Of a stretch of DNA of 39,285 nucleotides, positions 1 to 8,618 are shown piece by piece. The translations under genes were made by a program, and so were the position numbers. The stretch is from CAYMDD01 sp964409675. GTDB taxonomy: Bacteria > Pseudomonadota > Alphaproteobacteria > Rickettsiales > SXRF01. The stretch lies in assembly GCA_964409675.1 (NCBI GenBank), contig CAYPEF010000008.1, positions 1-39,285 on the forward strand, written 5' to 3'. Position 1 is the first letter of the stretch. Each line of letters starts with the position of its first letter. The notes under the pieces were generated by a model. That model had not been told where the DNA came from and searched no databases. It was given only the letters and a program-made list of their open reading frames with translations.

Positions 1-116
1 TTGCCCATGCCGAAGGAATAGCGCAGCATCATCGCCACGCTTAAAATGGTAGCGACGGGGTTTGCGATGTCCTTGCCGAGCAACTCATGCGCCGCCGCAA
101 AGCGGCATGGGAACTA
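1..116 (-). pseudogene. Truncated leuB-like fragment
   Basis: Bases 1-78 match 282-359 inside the intact leuB with only two mismatches (positions 55 and 70). Read on the minus strand they encode the LeuB segment IANPVATILSVAMMLRYSFG; the two mismatches change I to V and G to D. Beyond base 78 the similarity ends abruptly (AAAHELLGKD replaces the LeuB sequence), and the frame closes at a TAG at 114-116. This is therefore a broken partial copy downstream of leuB, cut by the window edge, and not a second full gene. It may be a real partial duplication or an assembly artefact. Confidence 0.6.
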
Positions 117-145
117 TCGGAAACTGCGCGTAACCCCTGGGAGCG

Positions 146-1231
146 CTATCCCAGCGCCGCCACCACCGCATCGCCCATTTCCGATGTGCTAATTTTCGTC
201 ATGCCATCCTGCATGATATCCGCCGTGCGCATTCCCTGCGCCAGCACCTTCTGCACTGCCTGCTCCACCGCATCGGCTTCCTTGCCCATGCCGAAGGAAT
301 AGCGCAGCATCATCGCCACGCTTAAAATGGTAGCGATGGGGTTTGCGATGCCCTTGCCGGCGATGTCCGGGGCGCTGCCGTGGATGGGCTCATAAAGCCC
401 CGGCGTGCCGGGGCTGCCAAGCGAGGCCGAGGGCAGCATGCCGATCGAGCCGGTGAGCTGCGCGCCGATGTCGGAGAGAATGTCGCCGAACATGTTGGTG
501 GTAACCATCACGTCGAACTGCTTGGGCGCGCGCACCAGCTGCATGGCGGCATTATCCACATACATATGGGAAAGCTGGATGTCGGGGTATTCAGTGTCGC
601 GGATTTTCTGCATTTCCTCGCGCCACATTTCCGTGGCCTCTACCACGTTAGCCTTGTCCACCGAGCAGACTTTGCCGCCGCGCTTGCGCGCCAGATCGAA
701 CGCCACGCGGGCGATGCGGTGCACTTCCGGGCTGGTATAGGTGAGCGTATTAAAACCGCGGCGGGTACCGTCCGGCAGCGTCTCCACCCCGCGCGGGGTG
801 CCGAAATAGAGATCACCAGTAAGTTCACGCACGATCATGATGTCCAGCCCCGCAATCACCTCGCGCTTCAGGGTGGAGGCGTCGGCCAGCGATTCGAAGC
901 AGATGGCGGGGCGTAAGTTAGCAAACAGCGTCAGTTCCTTGCGCAGGCCCAGCAGGCCGCGCTCCGGGCGATTGGCGTACGGCAGTCCTTCCCATTTCGG
1001 CCCGCCCACCGCACCGAGCAGGATAGCATCCGCCTTGCGGGCCTTCTCCAGCGTCTCCGCCGGGAACGGAGTGCCGACAGCATCATAGGCGCAGCCGCCG
1101 ATCAGGGCGGTTTCGGTGGTAAACTTAGCCGTGCCGCGCCCGTTCAGCCAGTCAAACAACCGCGCCGCCTGGCCGACCACTTCAGGACCGATACCGTCAC
1201 CGGGGAGGAGGAGGATGTGTTTATGCTGCAT
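146..1231 (-). CDS. leuB: 3-isopropylmalate dehydrogenase
   Basis: LeuB oxidises and decarboxylates 3-isopropylmalate to 2-oxoisocaproate with NAD+ in leucine biosynthesis, in the cytoplasm. The 361-residue product has the usual family length. Visible motifs are the N-terminal PGDGIGPEVV, the substrate and metal loops AVGGPKW and RELTGDLYFG, the MFGDILSD segment carrying metal-binding aspartates, and the NAD-binding stretch EPIHGSAPDIAGKGIANP near the C-terminus. I chose the ATG at 1229-1231 (MQHKHILLLPG); a 30-codon upstream extension is open but has no family similarity. It diverges from the hypothetical gene at 1365. A partial copy of its 3' part lies just downstream at 1-78. Confidence 0.97.
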   Translation of the reverse strand: MQHKHILLLPGDGIGPEVVGQAARLFDWLNGRGTAKFTTETALIGGCAYDAVGTPFPAETLEKARKADAILLGAVGGPKWEGLPYANRPERGLLGLRKELTLFANLRPAICFESLADASTLKREVIAGLDIMIVRELTGDLYFGTPRGVETLPDGTRRGFNTLTYTSPEVHRIARVAFDLARKRGGKVCSVDKANVVEATEMWREEMQKIRDTEYPDIQLSHMYVDNAAMQLVRAPKQFDVMVTTNMFGDILSDIGAQLTGSIGMLPSASLGSPGTPGLYEPIHGSAPDIAGKGIANPIATILSVAMMLRYSFGMGKEADAVEQAVQKVLAQGMRTADIMQDGMTKISTSEMGDAVVAALG

Positions 1232-1364
1232 ATAAAACCTGTTTTTCAGATATTTAACAACCGGAGCATGCCGGATATTTATGCGCTTTGTAACATATAT
1301 TTCATAAAACACCATCCGCATCTTATGCTAAGGTTTATCAAAATTAATCATAAAGGAATACAGC

Positions 1365-2452
1365 ATGTCCGGCCATCCTTACCCACCTAAAAAAAGAGAA
1401 GAGCGCCCTATAAGCGCGGCAGATGAGCGTTACCAGTTTGCCAATCAGAATTTCATGCAGCAAGTTATGTTGCCCGGTGCAGGAGCCGCATCCAAAGAAG
1501 ATTTACGCATGGAGGTACTGAAGGAAGTCGGGGTCGAGCGGCTGCAAATTGCACTTAATCCGGAAATCATGCAGATTTATGATGCTAAACGGCAGGCGCA
1601 TCAGGCCGCGGACAAAGCCCACGCCCGCATTAAAAATGTCTATGATCTGGGAAACAGCTGGGCACAATTAGACACATTACCNNNNNNNNNNNNNNNNNNN
1701 NNNNNNNNNNNNNNNNNNNNNNNNNNNNNNNNNNNNNNNNNNNNNNNNNNNNNNNNNNNNNNNNNNNNNNNNNNNNNNNNNGCATTAAAAATGTCTATGA
1801 TCTGGGAAACAGCTGGGCACAATTAGACACATTACCTGATGATGAGCGCAGCAAGATAGTTGCGGTGCTGAAGGAAAATGCAAAGGCTTCACTGCAAAAA
1901 AGCCCCAGGCATGAGCAACAACCGGCGCATCCGCAAAAAAAACGCGGCCCCGTACCGATTGATCGGCTTATAATCCAGCAGGCAATTCTCGATTACGACT
2001 CTGAAGACCCTTACAAAGCGAGAGAAAGCCAAAAAACACTGCAGGATCTGGTTGCCGCCACCGACGAGTATAATGATGCAATGAAAAATTATAAGAAAGC
2101 ATCCGATGGCTTAGCCGCAAAAATTAAAAGCTATATAAAATATCGTACTAACTTAAATGATGCGCAAAGGGACGCCATTCTCGAAGAAAGCGAAAAAAGC
2201 TATGCCGATCTGCACGGAGAACCGGAAATGCTGATTGGTGAAAAGCCCATGCTTGATCACCCGCATCATCCCCCCAAAGGGCACGAACTTCCGCCCATAC
2301 CTTTTAGGGAACGGGAACAGCTGAGGCGGGAAATGCAGCAGTTACAGCCGTTGAATATTAATGCCTTTCCGTTTTCCAATGATACGCCGATAGCCGCAGC
2401 GCACGGACTCCCCGCACTCCCGCCCGGAGCTAAGCAGCCGAAACTTGGATAA
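1365..2452 (+). CDS. Hypothetical AT-rich helical protein containing assembly gap 1
   Basis: I do not recognise a family. The start ATG has a good ribosome binding site (AAAGGA, 7 nt upstream). The 100-N run at 1682-1781 is bordered by two identical 55-nt copies (1627-1681 and 1782-1836). Merging them gives one uninterrupted frame of 311 codons (310 residues), whereas the literal N run shifts the frame. The product is hydrophilic, without signal peptide or membrane segment, rich in Lys, Glu and Gln, and probably mostly helical (for example the region around AATDEYNDAMKNYKKASDG). The tail is rich in proline and histidine. Base composition is clearly more AT-rich than its neighbours (18 of 60 G+C in 2101-2160), suggesting recent acquisition or relaxed selection. 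It converges on the LysR gene. Confidence 0.75.
1627..1836. repeat. Exact 55-nt direct repeat flanking a 100-N scaffold gap
   Basis: Bases 1627-1681 are identical to 1782-1836, with exactly 100 N between them. A placeholder of 100 N with a k-mer-sized shared end is typical of scaffolding de Bruijn contigs that overlap by k bases. The simplest reading is that no sequence is missing. A collapsed tandem repeat is also possible. Confidence 0.85.
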
Positions 2453-2486
2453 GTTCAACGCTTAACATATATTGCAGTGAAAAGGC

Positions 2487-3395
2487 TTAGCGTCCCGGCT
2501 TGCCCATTCCCATTTCCGCCATCTTGCGGAGCAGGAAATCACGGAAGACGCTGATGCGCTTGGAGTGGCGCAGTTCCATGGGGTAGATGAAATACACCTC
2601 CGTCACCGGGCCTTTCAGCTCCGGCAGCACCCGGGTGACGCCGGGTAGCGCCTGCGCCATGTAATCGGGCAGGCCAGCGATGCCTAGCCCCGCCTCCACC
2701 GCTTTCTGGATGCCAACCAGGCTGTTGATCTTGAAGGAGGACCGGCGCTCTTCCTGCGCCTTGCCGCCGGATTTCAGCACCCAGTTCACTTCCGCGAACG
2801 GCAGGCGCACATCCTCGGGGTAGCTGATCAGCTTATGCTTGGAAAGCTCCTCGGCTTTCCTCGGCACGCCGTTGGCGCGCAGATATTCATTCGAGGCGTA
2901 TAGCGAGTTGGTCAGCGAGGTCAGCTGTTTCTGCACCAGGTCGGGGTGGCGGGCGGGGAACAGGCGGATCGCCACGTCGGCCTCGCGCATGGTGAGGTCC
3001 AGCTCGCGGTCATCGACCAGCAAGGTCACGGTGATTTCCGGATAATGCTCATTGAATTCCTGCATGAGCGGCGTCACCCACATGGTGCCGAATGCAATCG
3101 GCGCGGTAATCTTGAGCGGCCCGCGCGGGCGCTCGCGTGTCTCCAGCAGGGCGTTTTCGGCGGCAGAGAGGCGAGTGAGGATGTCGCTGACGGTTTTGAA
3201 TAATATTTCCCCCTGCTCGGTGAGCAGCAGGCCGCGCGCATGGCGGTGGAACAGCGCCACCTGCAGATGCTCCTCCAGCGCACCGATCTGGCGGCTGATG
3301 GCGGACTGACTTAAATTCAGCAACTCCCCCGCCCGCGTGAAGCTTTGCGCCAGCGCCACGGTATGAAACACCCGCAGCTTATCCCATTCCATCAT
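2487..3395 (-). CDS. LysR-family transcriptional regulator
   Basis: This 302-residue protein has the standard LysR length. The N-terminal winged helix-turn-helix spans about residues 5-64 (WDKLRVFHTVALAQSFTRAG, then LNLSQSAISRQIGALEEHL). A type 2 periplasmic-binding-like effector domain follows from about residue 92 (PRGPLKITAPIAFGTMWVTP). A strong ribosome binding site, GGAGG, precedes the ATG at 3395. The effector and target genes cannot be read from the sequence. The gene is not divergent from a metabolic operon as many LysR genes are: its upstream neighbour is a codirectional small lipoprotein gene separated by a palindromic repeat, and its downstream neighbour converges. It may therefore act at a distant target. 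Confidence 0.93.
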   Translation of the reverse strand: MMEWDKLRVFHTVALAQSFTRAGELLNLSQSAISRQIGALEEHLQVALFHRHARGLLLTEQGEILFKTVSDILTRLSAAENALLETRERPRGPLKITAPIAFGTMWVTPLMQEFNEHYPEITVTLLVDDRELDLTMREADVAIRLFPARHPDLVQKQLTSLTNSLYASNEYLRANGVPRKAEELSKHKLISYPEDVRLPFAEVNWVLKSGGKAQEERRSSFKINSLVGIQKAVEAGLGIAGLPDYMAQALPGVTRVLPELKGPVTEVYFIYPMELRHSKRISVFRDFLLRKMAEMGMGKPGR

Positions 3396-3506
3396 GGCGC
3401 CTACCTCCGCTGATTTCTCCGCTGCGGATTCTCTAGCCTACCCGATGGAAATTGGCAAGATAAGCGCTTTAATCCTTTATTCCAGTGTGCATTTCACATC
3501 CCTTTT

Positions 3507-3605
3507 CGTCATCGCCCGAATCGCGCAGCGATTATAGGGCGATCCATGCCGCCCCTCCGCCCGGATTCCCCTATAATTTTCCTGCGGAAAATTCGGGGAA
3601 TGACG
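3507..3605. repeat. Composite palindromic repeat (CGTCAT...ATGACG)
   Basis: The element begins CGTCAT and ends ATGACG. It contains two strong hairpins. The first, 3512-3542, has TCGCCC/GGGCGA outer and AATCGC/GCGATT inner stems. The second, 3565-3601, has ATTCCCC/GGGGAAT outer and AATTTTCC/GGAAAATT inner stems. The outer ends match the dispersed GTCATYCC elements at 6160, 10352, 19878 and 35115. It lies between the lipoprotein gene and the LysR gene, both on the minus strand. Confidence 0.7.
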
Positions 3606-3656
3606 AAGGTAAGTGGTTTTAATATATAAATACCTTATTGTAGGGTAAGATTTTAA

Positions 3657-3980
3657 TTACTGCACTCGCTGCGGCACCGGCTTGCGGTCGGGCGGGAGGG
3701 GACCGGAAGGGGTGGAGGCGGGTGTTGGGGCTTGCGCGCCAACATTGGCACCGGCATCGGCCTGCGCGGCGGCGCGGGCTTTTTCTTCCTGCATCTCGCG
3801 GTTGCGCTTGTTGATTGCGCTGACCTGGCGGCCCGATTCGGTCATACACTGCCAATGCTCGCAGCGCTCGCCCACCACCGGCATGTGGCTGCCCACCCGG
3901 TCGGCGAAATTCCCGATGGCGTCGCAGCCGCTTAGGCAAAAGCTTAACGCCAGCAGGGGGAAGGATACGATATATTTCAT
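3657..3980 (-). CDS. Small putative lipoprotein
   Basis: This 107-residue product begins with a type II signal peptide: Lys at position 2, a hydrophobic stretch, then the lipobox LSGC with Cys19 as the predicted lipidated residue. The mature part is short. It has two further cysteines close together (ERCEHWQC), a charged helical stretch (KRNREMQEEKARAAAQADAG), and an Ala/Pro-rich, probably unfolded tail. I do not recognise a family. It would sit in the inner or outer membrane, facing the periplasm. It lies codirectionally between the AsmA-like gene and the LysR gene. Confidence 0.7.
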   Translation of the reverse strand: MKYIVSFPLLALSFCLSGCDAIGNFADRVGSHMPVVGERCEHWQCMTESGRQVSAINKRNREMQEEKARAAAQADAGANVGAQAPTPASTPSGPLPPDRKPVPQRVQ

Positions 3981-4090
3981 AGATTATGCCTGTATTTATA
4001 TTTCGCCATCCCCTAGCGGGGCGCCCGGCTAAGGATGACAGTAAGTGATGTATAATTATAGCGCAGTTCAGGACATGGAGTAAACCATCC

Positions 4091-6076
4091 TCACGGCTGC
4101 GGATTTTTGGGAATTGCCCCCTTGGTGCGTTTCTGCAAATCCTGCACGAAAGCGGCGCAGCCGTTTTCCTTCTCCCCTGACCCCGGTTCCACGAAGGCGA
4201 GCAACGCCCCTACCGGGGTAAGCAGCACTCCGAGCGCCGCCGCCACCCCGCCGCGCGCGGCGAGCGCCGCCACGTCCACCCCCACCTTGGGGTGCTTCAG
4301 CCGCCCGCGCACCAGAATCGGCGAGCGGGCCGAGAGGGGCGACGGGTCCTTGGGATAGAATTTCAGCTGCATGTCCAGCGTCTCTTCCGCAAGGTTGATG
4401 GTCCCCTCCCCGCGCACGGCGGTGATATCGGTATCGATCAGCATGTCGCGGGTTTGCAGCACGCCGTTTTTCATGTCAAAATCGGATACCACGCAGTTCA
4501 CGTCCACCGGCTTATCGCCCTTGATTACCAGCCCGGCGCTGCGAAATAAATCCAGACCCGCCAGTTCCAGCAATAGCTGGCTTAAGCGCCCGCCTTCCAT
4601 GCCGAACCCGGCTTCGCCTTGCGAGGTGGAGAGAATCTGCTGCATGGAGTGCCCCCGGCCACTGAATTTCAGCCGCCCCCCGATCAGCCCGGCGCTAACA
4701 TTATCCTTGCCGAATTTTTCAGTCAGCGGCTGGAACAGCGATTGCAGCGACAGGCGCGAAAACACCATGTTCATCTGCACGGCAGGCGGGCGGGCGTTGG
4801 CGTCCACCTCCACTTCCGCCTTGATGACGCCCTTGGCGAGCCCGAACGAGATGGGATCGAAGCGCACCACCCCGCCTTTCGCATGCGCCTCCAGCACGAA
4901 ATTATCCAGCAGGTCCGGAATCTTGATATGCTCGCCACGTAACGTGATATCGGCATCCATCTGTTGGAAACGCTCGAATTTCAGCTCCTTGTCGGGAATC
5001 ACGCGGTCGGGGTCCGCCGGTTTTTTATCGGCGCCGATGAATCCGGCCAGATCCTTCATATCGAGATTATTGGAGCGGAACTCGCCTTTGAGATAAGACG
5101 GCTTGCGGTTTTTATCCAGGCTCACTCTGCCGCTTAAATCGCTGTTGCCCATGGTCCCGGCGAAATCCTTGAAGGTCCAGATATTATCCGCCGTCGTCAA
5201 TCGGCCTTTGACATGATACGGCGGCGTCACCGGCAGCACGATGCCGGTGATATCGAACAGATCGGACGCATCCTCGCCGCGCAAATCCAGCGCTAAATCG
5301 AGCCCGGTCATCTTGATTGGGTCATCAATCGCGCCTTCCGCTTCAATATGCGTAGGGCCGACGGTTGCCTTGATATGCAGCGGATACGGCGCATGCTCGT
5401 CGCGCAGCTGCAGCACCGATGCGCCGCTCATCTCCAGCTTGAACGTCCCTCCCTTGTAGCTGCCTTTGCTGGTGACGACGATACGCTCATCCGCCTCCGC
5501 CTGCCCTTGCGCGGTAGAGATATTCAGAAGGCTGTCGATATGCTTTTTGGCATCTGCGTAGAGAATTTTGCCTTCAGCAATGCGCAGATGCCCAATCACC
5601 GGGAATTCATGCCGGTTTTCCGGAGCAGGCGCTTTCAGGGCTTCGGCTGCCGCATTTTCGGAGAAATGCCAGTTTGCCCGCTCCTTGCCGTCTTTCTCCA
5701 GCGCTAAGCGGGGGCGCTCCAGAATAACCTCCGGCAGCACCAGCCGCCCGCGCAGCAATTCCCATGGACGGAAGGAGAATTCAATCCGCGCAGCGCTGAA
5801 CATGTCCTCTTCCTTCGCCCAGTCGGCGTTTTTGATGCGCAGGCCCGTGAGGGTAACGCGAGGCTCGCGCCCCCAGTGAATCTGCAGCGGCTCGGCCAGT
5901 GAAATCCTGCGCCCGCTTTTTTCCGACGCCCAGCCGCCCGCGCGCTCGCTGAACGCACCGCTGGTGAGGTAGGCGATGCCCGCGCCGATGGTCACCGCCA
6001 GCAACAGCACCAGCGCCAGCAGCGTCTTTACCATCACCCGCACCCAGCGGTGCTTCCTCCACCATTCCGGCTTCAC
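4091..6076 (-). CDS. AsmA family protein
   Basis: This 661-residue protein has one N-terminal membrane anchor (about residues 15-37, after the basic MKPEWWRKHRWVRVMVK) and a large periplasmic region typical of AsmA/DUF748-like proteins. AsmA-type features include the early segment ISLAEPLQIHWGREPRVTLT followed by LRIKNADWAKEEDMFSAARI. Near the C-terminus are SAGLIGGRLKFSGRG and VRGEGTINLAEETLDMQLKF. Family members are thought to span the periplasm and take part in lipid transport or outer-membrane assembly; the precise role here is unknown. The last ~60 residues contain a hydrophobic Gly/Ala stretch and the sequence CAAFVQDLQK. It is transcribed away from the phospholipase D-like gene. Confidence 0.9.
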   Translation of the reverse strand: MKPEWWRKHRWVRVMVKTLLALVLLLAVTIGAGIAYLTSGAFSERAGGWASEKSGRRISLAEPLQIHWGREPRVTLTGLRIKNADWAKEEDMFSAARIEFSFRPWELLRGRLVLPEVILERPRLALEKDGKERANWHFSENAAAEALKAPAPENRHEFPVIGHLRIAEGKILYADAKKHIDSLLNISTAQGQAEADERIVVTSKGSYKGGTFKLEMSGASVLQLRDEHAPYPLHIKATVGPTHIEAEGAIDDPIKMTGLDLALDLRGEDASDLFDITGIVLPVTPPYHVKGRLTTADNIWTFKDFAGTMGNSDLSGRVSLDKNRKPSYLKGEFRSNNLDMKDLAGFIGADKKPADPDRVIPDKELKFERFQQMDADITLRGEHIKIPDLLDNFVLEAHAKGGVVRFDPISFGLAKGVIKAEVEVDANARPPAVQMNMVFSRLSLQSLFQPLTEKFGKDNVSAGLIGGRLKFSGRGHSMQQILSTSQGEAGFGMEGGRLSQLLLELAGLDLFRSAGLVIKGDKPVDVNCVVSDFDMKNGVLQTRDMLIDTDITAVRGEGTINLAEETLDMQLKFYPKDPSPLSARSPILVRGRLKHPKVGVDVAALAARGGVAAALGVLLTPVGALLAFVEPGSGEKENGCAAFVQDLQKRTKGAIPKNPQP

Positions 6077-6159
6077 TTTCAGCTCCGTATCCGTTTTTAA
6101 GGCTTAACCGTAGGACAGATAAGTGCAAAGAATCCATTAGGAGCTGTTTTTTACCCTGT

Positions 6160-6186
6160 GTCATCCCCGCACAAGGCGGGGATGAC
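6160..6186. repeat. Short palindromic repeat, GTCATCCCC type
   Basis: This is a perfect 11-bp stem, GTCATCCCCGC / GCGGGGATGAC, with a 5-nt loop. It lies in the 233-bp spacer between the divergent AsmA-like and phospholipase D-like genes. It belongs to the same dispersed family as the elements at 10352 and 35115. Confidence 0.75.
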
Positions 6187-6309
6187 GGGATTGGAAACGG
6201 CAGTGCCCTTACTTTTTAGCTGGCATAAGCCCATCCGGCGGCACGCTTACCTAATAGGAAATTAACGCCTGATTACCGATAGTCATAGGTATTGCTTAAT
6301 GTCGTTTTC

Positions 6310-7923
6310 ATGAAGAGTATGCCCACCCTCGCCCGCCATATGATGGTTACACTTGCATGCATCACCGGTCTTTCGGGGTGCGCTTCGCGCCCGGAAGCCT
6401 CGGAAGTGCCACGCACGCCGTCTTACGCCCTCACCCAGACCACCGAAACCTCCCTCGGTATGGCGCTGGCCCCGCTGCTGAAGCAACACCCTAGCCTTTC
6501 CGGCCTAAGGCTGGTGCGCACCGGGCAGGATGCGTTTACACAACGCATCAACCTGGTGGAAGCCGCTGAAAAAACCCTGGACCTCCAATATTACAGCATG
6601 CATGACGACCGCACCGGGCAGCTGCTGCTGGAAGCCGTCTTGCGCGCCGCCGACCGGGGCGTGCGCGTGCGCATCCTGATTGATGACATCAGCCTGAAAG
6701 AAGTGAATGACGAACTCTCCGTGCTGAACGCGCACAAGAAAATCGAAATCCGCGTCTTTAATCCGATGACACGCGAAAGCCAGTCCACCCTCGCCCGGCT
6801 GGGCAATCTGATTACACATTTCAATGACGCTACCCGCCGCATGCACAACAAGGCGCTGATCAGCGACAACCAGATCGCCATCGTCGGCGGGCGCAACTTG
6901 GGCGATGAATATTTCGATGCCGGACCGGAATTCAATTTCAACGACCTCGATATCATTACCGCCGGGCCGGTGACGGCGCGCATCTCACACAGCTTTGACG
7001 ACTACTGGAACAACGACAATGCCTTCCCCATCAGCGCCCTGCATCCGCCCGCCGCCAACCCGGCGCGCATCACCGACACTCGCAACCGGCTGAAAGCGCA
7101 CTGGGAGGAAGTGCGCCGCTCGGAAGACCGCAGCATCCTGCGCCATACCAACCTTGTGGAGCGGATACGCAATAATCAGTTCCCCCTTACCTTCGCCAAG
7201 GCCGAACTGGCGGCGGATGAACCGGAGAAAATCGACCTGCCGCCGGAAGCCGCCCCCAGCAAGCCCGCCGCGCGGCTGGACCAGCTGCTGGCAAAGGCGA
7301 ACAGCGAATTCATCGCCGTCACCCCGTATTTCGTGCCACAGGACGACGGGGTGCAGTGGATCAAAGCGCTGGTGGACCGCGGCATCCGCGTGCGCATCAT
7401 CACCAACTCGCTCGCCTCCACCGACGTGGTGGCCGTGCATACCGGCTACAGCCGCTACCGCGAAGACGTTCTCAATACCGGGGCGGAACTCTATGAGCTG
7501 AAACCGGTGCCCGGCGCACCCCCGGACAAGAAGCTGCTCGGCAGCTCCTCCCGCGCCTCGCTGCACGCGAAGGTCTATGTGATCGACCGCAAGGAAGTAG
7601 TGATCGGCTCCTTCAACCTAGACCCGCGCTCCATCGAGCTGAATACCGAGCTGGCGCTGGTGGTGCACAGCCCTGAAATCGCACAGGAGGTGGCGCAGAT
7701 GTTTGAGGAATCGATTTCGCCAGAGAAAAGCTTCCACCTGCTTTTCTCCTCTCCCGGCACCGACCAGGCAGGGCTGAATCGCACTAATGCGGGGACACAT
7801 TTGCAATGGGTTACGGAAATAGACGGCAAAGAAACCATCTTCGACAGCGACCCCGAAGCCGGTTTCTGGCGTAACGTGGAGGATTCTCTGTTCTCCCTCT
7901 GGCCGGGCGACGGACAGCTATAG
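6310..7923 (+). CDS. Phospholipase D / cardiolipin synthase-like lipoprotein
   Basis: Two complete HKD motifs identify a PLD-superfamily enzyme: MHNKALISD in the first half, followed by GGRNLGDEYF, and LHAKVYVID in the second half, followed by GSFNLDPRSIELNTE. Such enzymes transfer phosphatidyl groups or hydrolyse phosphodiesters through a His intermediate. Unlike typical ClsA it has no pair of N-terminal membrane helices. It starts with a lipoprotein signal peptide ending in LSGC, so it probably sits on the periplasmic face of a membrane. I use the ATG at 6310 (MKSMPTLARHM). A TTG at 6292 extends the frame by six codons and an ATG at 6319 is also possible; none has a clear ribosome binding site. 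The last codons run up to the convergent DUF71 gene, 2 nt away. Confidence 0.9.
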   Translation: MKSMPTLARHMMVTLACITGLSGCASRPEASEVPRTPSYALTQTTETSLGMALAPLLKQHPSLSGLRLVRTGQDAFTQRINLVEAAEKTLDLQYYSMHDDRTGQLLLEAVLRAADRGVRVRILIDDISLKEVNDELSVLNAHKKIEIRVFNPMTRESQSTLARLGNLITHFNDATRRMHNKALISDNQIAIVGGRNLGDEYFDAGPEFNFNDLDIITAGPVTARISHSFDDYWNNDNAFPISALHPPAANPARITDTRNRLKAHWEEVRRSEDRSILRHTNLVERIRNNQFPLTFAKAELAADEPEKIDLPPEAAPSKPAARLDQLLAKANSEFIAVTPYFVPQDDGVQWIKALVDRGIRVRIITNSLASTDVVAVHTGYSRYREDVLNTGAELYELKPVPGAPPDKKLLGSSSRASLHAKVYVIDRKEVVIGSFNLDPRSIELNTELALVVHSPEIAQEVAQMFEESISPEKSFHLLFSSPGTDQAGLNRTNAGTHLQWVTEIDGKETIFDSDPEAGFWRNVEDSLFSLWPGDGQL

Positions 7924-7925
7924 CG

Positions 7926-8618
7926 CTATGCCGTTTTACCGTAAACGCGTGCGCCAGGCATAATATCGCAGAAGTCGAAACCCTCCCGCTGCACCCGCTC
8001 GCCGGTGCGGCAGGCGATGGGATGGCGGAAATACGGCGCCTGATGCACGAATGTATGGAACTCACCATTTTCCCCGCATGGATCGCAGGTTGGAGGCAGT
8101 TCTTCAAGCAGTGTTTCATCAAATTCCCGTCCGCAGAAACGCGCATCCAGTTTCGCCGGATCCGTGCAGCAGAGCGTGGCGCGGAAATCTTGCGTGATGA
8201 AATCCCGCGCCAGCTGCGCCGTGTCCTTCCTCCAGAGCGGATAAACCGCCTGCATCCCCGCTTGCGCCAGCATGGCGTCGCGGTAGGCGCGGATGTCTTC
8301 TAAGAACAGATCGCCGAATCCCATATGCACCACCCCTTGCGCCTTGAAATGCTCGCAGGCCATGCGCATGCGGTGCTGATAGGTATCGTTCACGCAGGCG
8401 TTGGGAATCCATACCTCATAGAGCGGCAGGCCGATGGCTTCTGCCTGCACCTTCAGCAGCGCATGCCGCACGCCGTGCATGCTGATGCGGTCATAGCCCT
8501 CAGTCAGCGTGGTAAGCAATGCCACCGGTGTAAATTCCTGCGAACGCAGCAGCGCCCCAAGCGCCAGCGCACTGTCCTTGCCGCCGCTCCAACACATCAC
8601 AATAGGTGTCCGGCTCAT
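7926..8618 (-). CDS. DUF71 / Dph6-like PP-loop ATPase
   Basis: This 230-residue cytoplasmic protein carries the PP-loop pyrophosphatase signature WSGGKDSALAL (about residues 10-20) and the diphthine-ammonia-ligase family segments VHMGFGDLFLEDIRAYRD and CDPCGENGEFHTF. In eukaryotes the family amidates diphthine on elongation factor 2. Bacteria lack diphthamide, so the bacterial role is an ATP-dependent amidation or ligation of an unknown substrate. Several cysteines (LCCTDPAKLDARFC, CDPC) could bind metal. The start codon overlaps the end of the upstream membrane-protein gene by 4 nt, so the pair is probably translationally coupled. Confidence 0.88.
   Translation of the reverse strand: MSRTPIVMCWSGGKDSALALGALLRSQEFTPVALLTTLTEGYDRISMHGVRHALLKVQAEAIGLPLYEVWIPNACVNDTYQHRMRMACEHFKAQGVVHMGFGDLFLEDIRAYRDAMLAQAGMQAVYPLWRKDTAQLARDFITQDFRATLCCTDPAKLDARFCGREFDETLLEELPPTCDPCGENGEFHTFVHQAPYFRHPIACRTGERVQREGFDFCDIMPGARVYGKTA

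Noticed and set aside
4010..4040. Possible further GTCAT-type palindrome near GGATGACAG
   Set aside because: Only one half resembles the family; no convincing second arm.
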